Source of the DNA: Haematobia irritans
Lineage: Eukaryota; Arthropoda; Insecta; Diptera; Muscidae
Assembly (NCBI RefSeq): GCF_050003625.1
Contig: NC_134400.1
Coordinates: 47,915,096 to 47,979,095, forward strand
DNA: 64,000 nucleotides
Reading direction: 5' to 3'
A program made the translations under genes and the position numbers. Below the pieces are notes generated by a model. That model did not search any database and was not told the origin of the DNA. It worked only from the letters and a program-made list of their open reading frames with translations. Each line of letters opens with the position of its first letter. Position 1 is the first letter of the stretch. Shown here in pieces: positions 47,231-58,259 of this stretch.

Positions 47231-47761
47231 ATTTTTAATAAAATATTTGCAAACTGTCAAATTTTGGAAAATCGGGCAAATATATGTAAATATTAAAGAT
47301 CTTTATTTTTATTTTTAAATAAAAAAATTATTGCAATGGTGCATAGCATTGCATAAAAATGTTATTTTTTTATTTTAATTTTTATACAAGACTGAATTCA
47401 TTATGATTATTTTGTTAAAATGCATAGTTGTGTTAATTTTCTGTTCTTTATATGAAATAAATATTTTTGTTTTTAACTAAAAAATTAGTTTGGTTTTAAT
47501 ATTATTAATATTGCAGATTTTTTGCCGATTTTTAAAATGGAAGTGACGATTATGGCGATTTTTTCGGAAAAAAGTGACGATTATTCTTGAAATTTTATTG
47601 GCAGCCCTGGCCGCTAGTGAAAAATTGAGTGAAGTAGTTTTTGGAAAAAAGTGGAGTAGATTGAATAAAATTGAAGTAGCATACATTTTTGAAAACAAAA
47701 CAATAGCGTCGGTGAGCGTATTCCTTTGCTAAAGATATTAAAGAATTTATAATTAATACTA

Positions 47762-48693
47762 AAGGGTGATTCTTTTGAGGTTAGGATTTTCATGCATTAG
47801 TATTTGACAGATCACGTGGGATTTCAGACATGGTGTCAAAGAGAAAGATGCTCAGTATGCTTTGACATTTCATCATGAATAGACGAACGATCTGCCACAA
47901 CGTCGAATTTTCAGTGAATGGGCCCTAGAAAAGTTGGCAGAAAATCCGCTTTTTTATCGACAAATTTTGTTCAGCGATGAGGCTCATTTCTGGTTGAATG
48001 GCTACGTAAATAAGCAAAATTGCCGCATTTGGAGTGAAGAGCAACCAGAAGCCGTTCAAGAACTGCCCATGCATCCCGAAAAATGCACTGTTTGGTGTGG
48101 TTTGTACGCTGGTGGAATCATTGGACCGTATTTTTTCAAAGATGCTGTTGGACGCAACGTTACGGTGAATGGCGATCGCTATCGTTCGATGCTAACAAAC
48201 TTTTTGTTGCCAAAAATGGAAGAACTGAACTTGGTTGACATGTGGTTTCAACAAGATGGCGCTACATGCCACACAGCTCGCGATTCTATGGCCATTTTGA
48301 GGGAAAACTTCGGAGAACAATTCATCTCAAGAAATGGACCGGTAAGTTGGCCACCAAGATCATGCGATTTGACGCCTTTAGACTATTTTTTGTGGGGCTA
48401 CGTCAAGTCTAAAGTCTACAGAAATAAGCCAGCAACTATTCCAGCTTTGGAAGACAACATTTCCGAAGAAATTCGGGCTATTCCGGCCGAAATGCTCGAA
48501 AAAGTTGCCCAAAATTGGACTTTCCGAATGGACCACCTAAGACGCAGCCGCGGTCAACATTTAAATTAAATTATCTTCAAAAAGTAAATGTCATGGACCA
48601 ATCTAACGTTTCAAATAAAGAACCGATGAGATTTTGCAAATTTTATGCGTTTTTTTTTTTTAAAAGTTATCAAGCTCTTAACAAATCACCCTT
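47762..48693 (+). mobile_element. DD41D mariner-like element (rosa-type), internally deleted, copy 1
   Basis: 932 bp bounded by AAGGGTGATT and AATCACCCTT, with TA on both sides (47760-47761 and 48694-48695). The interior carries the C-terminal two-thirds of a transposase. The sequence for the N-terminal DNA-binding domain is deleted. Confidence 0.9.
47934..48569 (+). pseudogene. mariner-like DD41D transposase, catalytic domain only, frame disconnected from ATG
   Basis: DDE transposase catalytic domain: first D in FSDEAHFW, second in WFQQDGATCH, third in CDLTPLDYFLWG, with 41 residues between the second and third, i.e. DD41D. The C-terminus RMDHLRRSRGQHL is intact. An ATG (47875) remains from the original start but a deletion joins it out of frame: the preserved catalytic frame is closed by a TAG nine bases before NDLPQRRIF. 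The helix-turn-helix DNA-binding domain is missing, so no functional transposase. The first residue of the listed span is an internal leucine codon, not a start. Confidence 0.88.
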
Positions 48694-48695
48694 TA

Positions 48696-48905
48696 TATTT
48701 ATATTTTTAATGGAAATTATTGCACTACTTACCGATTCATCTTGCACATCACATGTCCACACGTTTTTTACTCACAACAATTTGACAGTTCACCCATTGA
48801 CACTTGGACAAGGCAAAAAAAAAGGGTTGCCATTCCAGCGATGAAAAATAGGGTTTGCATATGTTCAGTGATTAAAACCACTATGTTCATCGTAATTAAA
48901 GGAAT
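48696..48905. other. short unassigned spacer
   Basis: Between the mariner-like element and family A far ends. No gene seen. Confidence 0.4.
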
Positions 48906-49445
48906 AGGAACAAGTACATACGGCCGTAAGTTCGGCCAGGCCGAAGCTTATGTACCCTCCACCAGAGATTGCACATCTTCTAAACACTGCCATCCACAAT
49001 CGAATTACTTAAGTTGCGGTAACGCTTGCCGATGGCAAGGTATCTTAAAACCTCCTAACACCATCTTCAAAATTGAATGTAAGTCCATACGTGGTATATA
49101 TTAAATCAAACAAGTATATACGGCCGCAAGTTCGGCCAGGCCGAATCTTATGTACCCACCACCATGGATTGCGTAGAAACTTCTACGAAAGACTGTCATC
49201 CACAATTGAATTACTTGGGTTGTGGTATCTTAAAACTTCTTAACATCGTTTTCTAAATTGTGATTTAGTCCATACATGGTATATATTAGACAAAAAAGTT
49301 ATGTATAGTTAAGTCTACAAATAATTACGAATCGATATGGACTTTTTGTACGCAGAGAGCCAGAATTGAAATATGGGGGTCACTTATATGGGGGCTATAT
49401 ACAATTATGAACTTGATATGGACCAATTTTTGTGTGATTGGGGAT
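48906..49445 (-). mobile_element. family A far ends, tandem pair, reverse
   Basis: Two successive terminal modules (CAAGTACATACGGCCGTAAG at 48909; CAAGTATATACGGCCGCAAG at 49110), then a degenerate interior that reaches GATTGGGGATCGATTTGTC, where the LINE is inserted. No 29-bp array in this copy. Confidence 0.78.
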
Positions 49446-49455
49446 CGATTTGTCT

Positions 49456-50356
49456 TTTTTTTTTTTTTTTTTTTTATTTCAATTTATTACAACTGAGTAA
49501 AAAACCCATCTAGTAATTTTAGATTATCATTACATATAGCTTATCACTAAAATTTAACATTAGCAAGCACATGGTTGAGGAATAATTCAATAATTACACT
49601 CTACTTTTACAATTTTCTGAATTAGTTGGCTAGGTCCATGGGGACAGTCCTTAAAAGTCTTCTTGACGTTACATAGCCGTTGAAAATATCCTTCAGGTCA
49701 GAGTTCACATGCGTGTGTAGATTAGCTGCATGCTTCTGGGCGGTGAGGGATATTTCCTCAATAATTGTTTTTATATTGAGATCTCTGTGCAGATCACTAT
49801 TTCTAACGTACCACGGTGCATTCACTATAGTGCGAAGAATTTGATTCTGCGTCTTTTGTATTTTTTCAATGTCGTTTTGTGCAGCGCAGCCCCAAAGCTG
49901 TATACCATAAGTCCATATTGGCTTTATAGTTTGGTTGTAGAGCAATATTTTATTTTCAGTAGATACTCTATTGTCGGTGAGAATCCAAAATATTTGGCCA
50001 AATTTTATTTTCATCTCTTTATTTTTTTTCTTCACGTGCTCTTTCCATCTAAGTTTTGTATCCAGAGTCATTCCTAGATACTTCGCGTTGTTTGCAAATG
50101 GGACAATTGTTTTATTGATGTACAGCGGAGTATGACTTGTGTTTTTGTTTGTAAATATCATATGAATTGATTTGCTTTCGTTTAATTTCATTCGCCATTT
50201 CTTTATCCAGCTTTCTATAGCAGAAAGTACGAATTGCAACTTGCTTGTGGCCTCAGTTTCTGTTTTTGCTGTTGTTAAAATGGCAGTGTCATCTGCAAAC
50301 GTAGCTATTTTGGCAATTTGTGGATTTGGTATATCTTTCGTGTATAAAAGATACAA
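49456..50356 (-). mobile_element. 5'-truncated jockey-group LINE
   Basis: A poly-T run at the left (the poly-A tail on the minus strand), a short 3' UTR, then the RT C-terminus. Ten-base direct repeats CGATTTGTCT at 49446-49455 and 50357-50366 look like a target-site duplication. Inserted in a family A element. Confidence 0.82.
49622..50356 (-). pseudogene. reverse transcriptase C-terminal part of a jockey-group LINE
   Basis: About 244 residues uninterrupted. FADDTA near residues 20-25 is the catalytic palm motif (FADD). It is followed by the thumb-region motifs LNESKSIHMIF, YLGMTLD, WKEHV and PIWTYGIQLWGCA, and a C-terminal region. The amino-terminal half of RT, the endonuclease and ORF1 are missing because of 5' truncation, so it is not functional although the remaining frame is clean. 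That suggests a fairly recent insertion. The nominal first codon is TTG and not a genuine start. Confidence 0.87.
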
Positions 50357-50366
50357 CGATTTGTCT

Positions 50367-52431
50367 GAGGGCCATATATAACTATAGACCGATATGGACC
50401 TAGTTAGGCATGGTTGTTAACGACCATATACTAGCACAATGTACCAAATTTCAACTCACTCGGATGAAATTTGCTCCTCCAAAAGGTTCCAAAACCAAAT
50501 CTCGGGATCGGTTTATATGGGGCTATGTACGATTATGGAGTGATATGGACCACTTTTGGAATGATTGTTAAATATCATATACTACCACCACGTACCAAAT
50601 TTCAAGCAGATCGGATGAATTTTGCTTCTCCAAAAGGCACCGGAGGTCAAATCTGGGGATCGGTTTATATGGAAGCTATATATAATTATGGACTGATAGG
50701 AACCAATTCCTGCATGGTTTTTGGATACCATATACTAACATCACGTACCAAATTTCAACCGAATGGGAAGAATTTTGCTCTTCCAAGGGGCTCTGGAGGT
50801 CAAATCTGGGGATCGGTTTATATGGGGCCTATATATAATTATGGACCGATATCGACCAATTTTTGCATGGTTGTTAGAGACCATATACTAACATCACGTA
50901 CCAAATTTCAGCCGGATCGGATAAAATTTGCTTCTCTTAGAGGCCTCGCAAGCCAAATCGGGGGATCGGTTTATATAAGGGCTATATATAATTATGGACC
51001 GATGTGGACCAATTTTTGCATGGTTGTTAGAGACCATATACTAACACCATGTACCAAATTTCAGCCGGATCGGATGAAATTTGCTTCTCTTAGAGGCCTC
51101 TCAAGCCAAATCGGGGGATCGGTTTATATGGGGGCTATATATAATTATGGACCGATGTGGACCAATTTTTGCATGGTTGTTAAAGACCATATACTGACAC
51201 CATCTACCAAATTTCAGCCGGATCGGATGAAATTTGCTTCTCTTAGGGGCCTCGCAAGCCAAATCGGGGGATCGGTTTATATGGGGGCTATATATAATTA
51301 TGGACCGATGTGGACCAATTTTTGCATGGTTGTTAGAGACCATATACTAACACCATGTACCAAATTTCAGCCGGATCGGATGAAATTTGCTTCTCTTAGG
51401 GGCCTCGCAAGCCAAATCGGGGGATCGGTTTATATGGGGGCTATATATAATTATGGACTGATGTGGACCAATTTTTGCATGGTTGTTAGAGACCATATAC
51501 TAACACCATGTTCTAAATTTCAGCCGGATCGGATGAAATTTGCTTCTCTTTGAGGCTCCGCAAGCCAAATCTGGCCATATACTAACACCACGTTCCTAAT
51601 TTGAACCGGATCGGATGAATTTTGCTCCTCCAAGAGGCTCCGGAGGTCAAATCTGGAGAACGTTTTATATGGGGGCTATATATAATTATGGACCGATATG
51701 GACCAATTCTGGCACGGTTGTTAAAGATCATATACTAACACCATGTTCAAAATTACAACCGGATCGGATGAAATTTGCTTCTCTTTGAGGCTCCGCAAAC
51801 CAAATCTGGGGATCGGTTTATATGGGCGCTATATATAATTATGGACCGATGTGGACCAATTTTTGCACGGTTGTTAGAGACCATATACAAATACCATGTA
51901 CCAAATTTCAGCCGGATCGGATGCAATTTGCTTCTCTTTGAGGCTTCGCAAGCCAAATCTGGAGATCGGTTTATATGGGGGCTATATATAATTATGGATC
52001 GATGTGGACCAATTTTGGCATGATTGTTAGAGACCATATACCAACACCATGTACCAAATTGCAGCCGGATCGGATGAAATGTGCTTCTCTTAGAGGCTCC
52101 ACAAGCCAAATCTGGGGATCGGTTTATATGGGGGCTATATATAATTATGGACCGATGTGGAACAATTTTTGCATGGTTGTTAGAGACCATATACCAACAC
52201 CTTGCACCAAATTTCGGCCGGATCGGATGAAATTTGCTTCTCTTTGAGGCTCCGCAAGCCAAATCTGGGCATGATTGTTAGAGACCATATACCAAATTTC
52301 AGCCGGATGAAATATGCTTCTGTTAGAGGCTCCACAAGCCAAATCTGAGGGTCCCTTTATATGGGGGCTATACGTAAAAGTGGACCGATATGGCCCATTT
52401 TCAATACCATCCGACCTACATCAATAACAAC
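50367..52431 (-). mobile_element. family A element body, reverse, about 12 monomers
   Basis: The longest run of 153-bp monomers; GATGTGGACC recurs at 51001, 51154 and 51307, exactly 153 apart. It is bounded left by the LINE and right by the second mariner-like element; the left end of the same element continues at 53370. Open frames of 360 residues (plus) and 169 residues (minus) cover the same bases. Confidence 0.88.
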
Positions 52432-52433
52432 TA

Positions 52434-53367
52434 AAGGGTGATTTGTTAAGAGCTTGATAACTTTTTAAAAAAAAAAAACGCATAAAATTTGCAAAATCTC
52501 ATCGGTTCTTTATTTGAAACGTTAGATTGGTCCATGACATTTACTTTTTGAAGATAATTTCATTTAAATGTTGACCGCGGCTGCGTCTTAGGTGGTCCAT
52601 TCGGAAAGTCCAATTTTGGGCAACTTTTTCGAGCATTTCGGCCGGAATTGCCCGAATTTCTTCGGAAATGTTGTCTTCCAAAGCTTGAATAGTTGCTGGC
52701 TTATTTCTGTAGACTTTAGACTTGACGTAGCCCCACAAAAAATAGTCTAAAGGCGTCAAATCGCATGATCTTGGTGGCCAACTTACCGGTCCATTTCTTG
52801 AGATGAATTGTTCTCCGAAGTTTTCCCTCAAAATGGCCATAGAATCGCGAGCTGTGTGGCATGTAGCGCCATCTTGTTGAAACCACATGTCAACCAAGTT
52901 CAGTTCTTCCATTTTTGGCAACAAAAAGTTTGTTAGCATCGAACGATAGCGATCGCCATTCACCGTAACGTTGCGTCCAACAGCATCTTTGAAAAAATAC
53001 GGTCCAATGATTCCACCAGCGTACAAACCACACCAAACAGTGCATTTTTCGGGATGCATGGGCAGTTCTTGAACGGCTTCTGGTTGCTCTTCACTCCAAA
53101 TGCGGCAATTTTGCTTATTTACGTAGCCATTCAACCAGAAATGAGCCTCATCGCTGAACAAAATTTGTCGATAAAAAAGCGGATTTTCTGCCAACTTTTC
53201 TAGGGCCCATTCACTGAAAATTCGACGTTGTGGCTCGTTAGTAAGTCTATTCATGATGAAATGTCAAAGCATACTGAGCATCTTTCTCTTTGACACCATG
53301 TCTGAAATCCCACGTGATCTGTCAAATACTAATGCATGAAAATCCTAACCTCAAAAGAATCACCCTT
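52434..53367 (-). mobile_element. DD41D mariner-like element (rosa-type), internally deleted, copy 2
   Basis: 934 bp, reverse orientation, same AAGGGTGATT / AATCACCCTT termini, TA on both sides. The target, CAACTACTTGTGCC, is intact in the family A copy at 15401, so the TA duplication is demonstrated. Confidence 0.93.
52541..53254 (-). pseudogene. mariner-like DD41D transposase with in-frame deletion of the DNA-binding domain
   Basis: 237-residue open frame from a genuine ATG. Residues 1-7 (MNRLTNE) are the start of the full-length protein, joined directly to PQRRIFSEW of the catalytic part. Catalytic acids: D35 (FSDEAH), D128 (QQDGA) and D170 (TPLDYF), 41 residues between the last two. The C-terminus is complete (GQHLNEIIFKK). 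The helix-turn-helix domains are absent, so it could not recognise the ends, but a catalytic-domain protein could in principle be made if transcribed. Very similar to copy 1 over the shared part, but with a different deletion junction. Confidence 0.9.
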
Positions 53368-53369
53368 TA

Positions 53370-53577
53370 CTTGTGCCAAGTTTCAAGTCGATAGCTTGTT
53401 TCGTTCGGAAGTTAGCGTGATTTCAACAGACGGACGGACGGACATGCTTAGATCGACTCAGAATTTCACCACGACCCAGAATATATATACTTTATGGGGT
53501 CTTAGAGCAATATTTCGATGTGTTACAAACGGAATGACAAAGTTAATATACCCCCATCCTATGGTGGAGGGTATAAA
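53370..53577 (-). mobile_element. family A left end, reverse
   Basis: CTTGTGCCAAGTTTCAAG, GTCY remnant, core and GGTGGAGGGTATAAAAAG. Continues the element interrupted by mariner-like copy 2. Confidence 0.88.
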
Positions 53578-53703
53578 AAGGTTAAACAGTTAGCTGATAG
53601 CCTTTGTAGCTAATGCTATTTCTTTTTTTCTCTATACTTGCCTTATATTTATATAAGCTAAGTTAAATTTAATAAATAAATAAATAAGGTTAAACAGAAA
53701 GGG

Positions 53704-53781
53704 CCAGTGTTGCCAGGTATTTTTTGATTCTTCCCCCCAAATCTTAAGAAAAAAACCCCTAAATTGGTCTAGACTTTATTC
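53704..53781 (+). mobile_element. hAT MITE left-end stub
   Basis: The first ~75 bp of the CAGTGTTGCCAGG MITE family (compare 44113), cut off and fused to a family A core fragment. Confidence 0.8.
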
Positions 53782-53876
53782 AACTTTGTCATTCCGTTTG
53801 TAACACATCGAAATATTGCTCTAAGACCCCATAAAGTATATATATTCTGGGTCGTGGTGAAATTCTGAGTCGATCG
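53782..53876 (+). mobile_element. family A TA/core fragment
   Basis: CAACTTTGTCATTCCG through GGTGAAATTCTGAGTCGATC; a ~95-bp piece lacking both ends and the GTCY tract. Confidence 0.8.
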
Positions 53877-54271
53877 AAAAATATTTGGAAATAGTAAAAG
53901 TTTTAAACTATTGGTCGATTTAAAAAGTTTTGGACATTTCTAGAGGAGGATATTAGCACACCATAATAAATGTTAAAATGAAAACCAGAATAATTAAACA
54001 AAAATATATATTTTATTTTAGGATTTTTAATTAATTATCAATTACATTTAATTTAATGAATTTAAAAAGAAAACATAACAGTAAAAATAATTATATTTCA
54101 GTTAGTTTTAAATATAATTTTAATTTGCCAAAATAAAAATATATGAAATTCATTTACCTGCATGAATAGTTTTGGATATTTATAAAATTAAATTTAAGGA
54201 ATGAAAAAAAGTACATAAAAAACAAAAAAATATTTAAGAAAATATTTTTTCTTTAGACATAGAGAACATTT
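53877..54271. other. AT-rich 3' flank of the hAT transposase
   Basis: Probably the 3' untranslated/terminal part of the Hermes-like element. I looked for a hAT terminal repeat (CAGAG/CAGAA type) and found only CAGAATAATTAAAC near 53982, without a matching 8-bp duplication. No gene. Confidence 0.4.
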
Positions 54272-56044
54272 TTAATAAGAACCAAGTTTATGAATCGAAT
54301 GCATAAACACCAAATTATCTATTGTATTGGGCCCTAATCTATTTCTTTTCTCAGTTATAATATTACCGGCCAATGAAAATGAACGCTCCGCTGCAGCACT
54401 ACTAGCAGGTATCGAATGAACTTGTACGGCAAACTTCGACAATCGTGGATATTGGCTTGCTTTGTTTCTCCACCAGCCTATTAAATCAAATTCATCGATA
54501 AGCGGCACTCTCTCAAAGGTGTATCTATCTACTTCTTGTTCGAGGGTCTCGTTCGTCGGTACATAAGCTTGTATTAAATCAGGGAAAAAGAAACTGGTTA
54601 CATTCTTGTGTTTATTACTAGAACTCGGCACTTCGGTCTTAATTTGTGATGCACTTGTTGATGATGAAAAAGTCGGACTTTCTGCTATTGCCGAATTTTC
54701 CATAGCATTCACACAAAAATTCTTTATTTCAACAATATTCGGTTGATCAGAATTCACTGCGGGTGGGTAGAGAAATAAAGCAACTTTATGCCATATTGAT
54801 AAATGCTGTACCCAATTTTTGTCAATTTCTTTTAAAATATTTTCTTTCAACTCAGCAATTGCTATCATATCTTCAATGCCTGCTTCGCAGATTAGTTTGA
54901 TTTTATTTATCGAACAAGGATGGAGATTTGCTTAATTGCAACTGTTTAAATATGGTTTCAAAGTCTCCACAAATATTGACAAGGATTTTAAGTGTTTCTA
55001 TGTTTATGTCCGATAATCTAACAGATGCACCTTTTTCTTCCAGCAAACCGTTTATTTCCTCCCAATTATCAACTATCGACTTAAACATTGTGTAATTAGA
55101 ATTCCACCTTGTGGGGCACTCACTTTTCAGAGATGTTGGTAGTCTAGTCTGGATATTGCTTTTTTGAAGAACTTAACAAGATTTTTGCATGCATTAATCA
55201 TTGGGGAGAGTTCTTCTGTAGATTCAAAAGCCTTTTCTAAAGCGTTGGATAACAAATGGCTACTACAATTAAGACGAATATTATTTTCCAAAGCTTTTTT
55301 TATGTTGGCACCTCTGTCCGTAACAAACTTTATGGGCTTTATATTCTGCACACCAAATGTTTCAAATACATGTTTTAGTTTTCTTAATATATTCTCTCCT
55401 GTGGATCTCTCGTAATCCATGGATTTCATGCCTAAGACCAAGTCGTTAAGCTTGCCATCATTTTCATAATGGAATGTCACGCCCAAGAAGTTACGTCTTA
55501 TATAATTATCAGTCCACATATCTATTGTGGCCGACGCACTTCCACTATTAACTTTTTCAATAATTATTGCTTTATATTTCAGTCTGGTTTCTTGCGCTAA
55601 ACCTTCCAATGAACGTGATAATGTTGTAGCATTTGGTATTAAATCTGGGACGTCGATTTGATCACCATGGGCTGCACCAATTTTTATAAAAAAATGAGCC
55701 AGTTTTTGAAACCCCGAACCGCTTACAGCTGAAAATGGACGGCAGTCCTCTATTGCCCACTCAGTGCATGCTTTAGCAGCTTCCTGTTTTTCATGTGCGG
55801 TTAAGACTTTGATTCTTGATTCTTTTAATTTTGAACAGCACTTATGCCGATTTAAATTTGATGATTGGTTACCTTTACATTTTAGTACATTTTGGCAGCT
55901 ACGGCAGTACACAAAATCTTCCAATGTTGTACCATCTTCCTTCTGAATTAATGCAAATATATCCCATATCAAGCTCCGGCCTTTGCGACGTTGTGATATG
56001 GTGTAAACACCATCCAAAATTTTGTCTTTTACATAAAATGACAT
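54272..56044 (-). pseudogene. Hermes-like hAT transposase, nearly complete, two lesions
   Basis: Starts MSFYVKDKILDG at 56044. A BED-type zinc finger covers about residues 45-70 (C47, C50, H67, C69), then RPFSAVSGSGF. Catalytic acids: D175 in SATIDMWTDNY and D243 in FVTDRGAN; NCSSHLLSNAL follows. The third acid is the E of SSAAAERSFSLAGN near 54,390. ECPTRWNS, with the conserved W, is read in a shifted frame. Lesion 1: loss of one A in an A-run (T-run 55160-55165) shifts the frame after FKKAISR. Lesion 2: a small deletion after SPSLF near 54,905-54,920. Total retained is about 565-590 residues against about 612 for Hermes. All catalytic residues survive, suggesting a recent death. Terminal repeats were not confirmed. 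Confidence 0.9.
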
Positions 56045-56304
56045 TTTGCGTTTTTACAGAAGCTAGCTTCTCCAACGAAGGATCACGCACAACTAAATAC
56101 CTAAAGAGCTTTCATCAATAGTGAAACGAATACCATAGTTTGCAACAAAACAACATACTTATGCACTGAAATAATTCCGTTAGTTCTGTGGTGTTCATGT
56201 TCCCAGCGGCGAAAATCGGGAGCACTTACAATTAAAACATTCCCGTAGCCCTTATTTTAGACTCTATACTCATACGATCAACAAAATTTACAATTATTAA
56301 ACAA
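56045..56304. other. 5' flank of the hAT transposase
   Basis: Presumed 5' region of the Hermes-like element. Its reverse complement contains CAGAACTAACGG...CAGTGCATAAGTATG, a possible but unproven terminus (56160-56200). Confidence 0.35.
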
Positions 56305-56907
56305 AAACCAGTAAGGAAAGTCTAAAGTCGGGCGGGGCCGACTATATTATACCCTGCACCACTTTGTAGATCTAAATTTTCGATACCATATCACATCCGT
56401 CAAATGTGTTGGGGGCTATATATAAAGGTTTGTCCCAAATACATACATTTAAATATCACTCGATCTGAAAGAATTTGATAGACTTCTACAAAATCTATAG
56501 ACTCAAAATTTAAGTCGGCTAATGCACTAGGGTGGAACACAATGTTAGTAAAAAAATATGGGAAACGTTTAAATCTGAAGCAATTTTAAGGAAACTTCGA
56601 AAAAGTTTATTTATAATTTATCGCTCGATATATATGTATTAGAAGTTTAGGAAAATTATAGTCATTTTTACAACTTTTCGACTAAGCAGTGGCGATTTTA
56701 CAAGGAAAATGTTGGTATTTTGACCATTTTTGTCGAAATCAGAAAAACATATATATGGGAGCTATATCTAAATCTGAACCGATTTCAACCAAATTTGCCA
56801 CACATAGCTACAATGCTAATTCTACTCCCTGTGCAAAATTTCAACTAAATCGGAGTTAAAAATTGGCCTCTGTGGTCATATGAGTGTAAATCGGGCGAAA
56901 GCTTTAT
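56305..56907 (-). mobile_element. family B element, reverse, interrupted by a hAT MITE
   Basis: Far end CAGTAAGGAAAGTCTAAAG with the AGTCGGGCGGGGCCGACT hairpin, then the interior and two monomers. It breaks at ATGGGAGA and resumes at 58260. Confidence 0.85.
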
Positions 56908-56915
56908 ATGGGAGA

Positions 56916-58259
56916 CATTAGCGTAGCTAGACAATTTTCCTAGGGGGGGGCTATAGCCCCCCTAGCTAAAACTTTATAGACTGAACTTATAGGTTCAACT
57001 AATATTTTATTTCATAAAATTGAATAAAAAAATAGACATCAAAATAACGACAATCAATTTATAATAAAGCAACTAAAAGTACCCTGCGGGAAATTTGTGC
57101 AAATTGCCACTGACGGACCTATCACAGAACTGGTACCTGTGCTCCAGTTAGTTGCAATTTTCACATTTAGTGAAATAAAATTGTCAGAATAACCTTTTGT
57201 TCGAGATATTTCAAAAGTTTTTTTTTCATTTCGGGTTCGATTAGGAGCCCAAATGGAAAGAGATTTCTAAGAGTTTGTCCGAGACTGGTTCCTGAGGACA
57301 TGTTTATGGGTTGCTCCTGCTAAATTGTCCCAGGACATGTCCTTTGAGTCCAAGACGCGTCCTAAAATGTAAGTTTACTCCGTCAATGACAAACCCATGT
57401 TAAAGTGGACGGTCCCTTCCATACGTTTTGATCAGAACTGGGACTGGCCAGGCACTAGTCCCGTACCAGTTCTATGCACTTCCAAAAATGTCCTCACAAA
57501 GAAATTAACTATTTTAACTACACAGGAAGTTTTTTTACTTCATTTTTTTATATTTTAAAGCGTAATTTTTTGTTTTCTTTTTTCAAATAGTTTAAAAAAA
57601 GTTTAAGAATAAATAAAATGGTACAAATTATTCAAATTTTGCCACAAAAATGCTAAATCCATTATAGAAAAATTGATAATATTTAAAAAAACGTTTCAAA
57701 CAAGCGTTAGAATGCATTAATAATCATAAAAAGTATAAAAATTATTTATTTGGGAAAATATCACAAAATGTTTAATTCACATTCAAAACACTGAATTCAG
57801 ATCACACCTTAAGAAGTGATGCAAATTCATTGCAGCGGTTGTTGAAACGGTGGACATTCGTTCTATGACAAGTTCAAATTACATTCATCGCTTCTCCGCC
57901 AATTTTGTACCACTTCCAGACCCAAAAAGAACATTTTCACTTCGTTTTTGGCGACGCTTTTTTGCAGTATTATTAAGATATTAATTTATGGAAGAATAGT
58001 TTTAATATCAATTACTATTTTTTATTCAACTAAATCATAAGTTCAACCACAGCTTTATTTCATAAGTAGTTTTATTTCAGACCCAAGTAGTTCGATTGTG
58101 CATGAAAGTCTTTAGTGAAACTTTGTGCGTTGTACGAGTATATACTTGTTTAATTTTTATAAAAATGTAAAATCGTAAATAGGTTTTCAAATTCTGGGGG
58201 GGCTAAAATTTTTCTGGGGGGGTCTAAGCCCCCTCCCCAGAGGCCTTCCTACGCTTATG
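56916..58259. mobile_element. hAT-type non-autonomous element, copy 2
   Basis: 1,344 bp, same family as 22552-23614 (CATTAGCGTAGCTAG ... CTACGCTTATG). Exact duplication ATGGGAGA at 56908-56915 and 58260-58267; the ATATGGGAGATATAT-type empty site is present in neighbouring monomers. It is longer than copy 1 because of an insertion of about 400 bp (about 57075-57480) of a dispersed repeat. Confidence 0.92.

Larger units (their letters stand above)
45100..47609. mobile_element. composite repeat bounded by CAGxGCTGCCAAT-like ends
   Basis: The left boundary CAGTGCTGAGCTGCCAAT and right boundary ATTGGCAGCCCTG are imperfect inverses, and next to each lie repeated GCCGATTTT / GACGATT words. Inside are a 29-bp array at both sides of the hammerhead-bearing tandem pair and a long AT-rich part. 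No matching 8-bp duplication was found, so a single-element interpretation is tentative. Confidence 0.45.

Noticed and set aside
50471..51553. 360-residue plus-strand open frame
   Set aside because: Same monomer array read in the other orientation; no start context, domain or intron structure.
53977..56200. Terminal inverted repeats for the Hermes-like element (CAGAATAATTAAAC at left, CAGAACTAACGG at right)
   Set aside because: Only five bases match and the flanking 8-mers differ (ATGAAAAC versus TGGTGTTC), so element boundaries are not supported.
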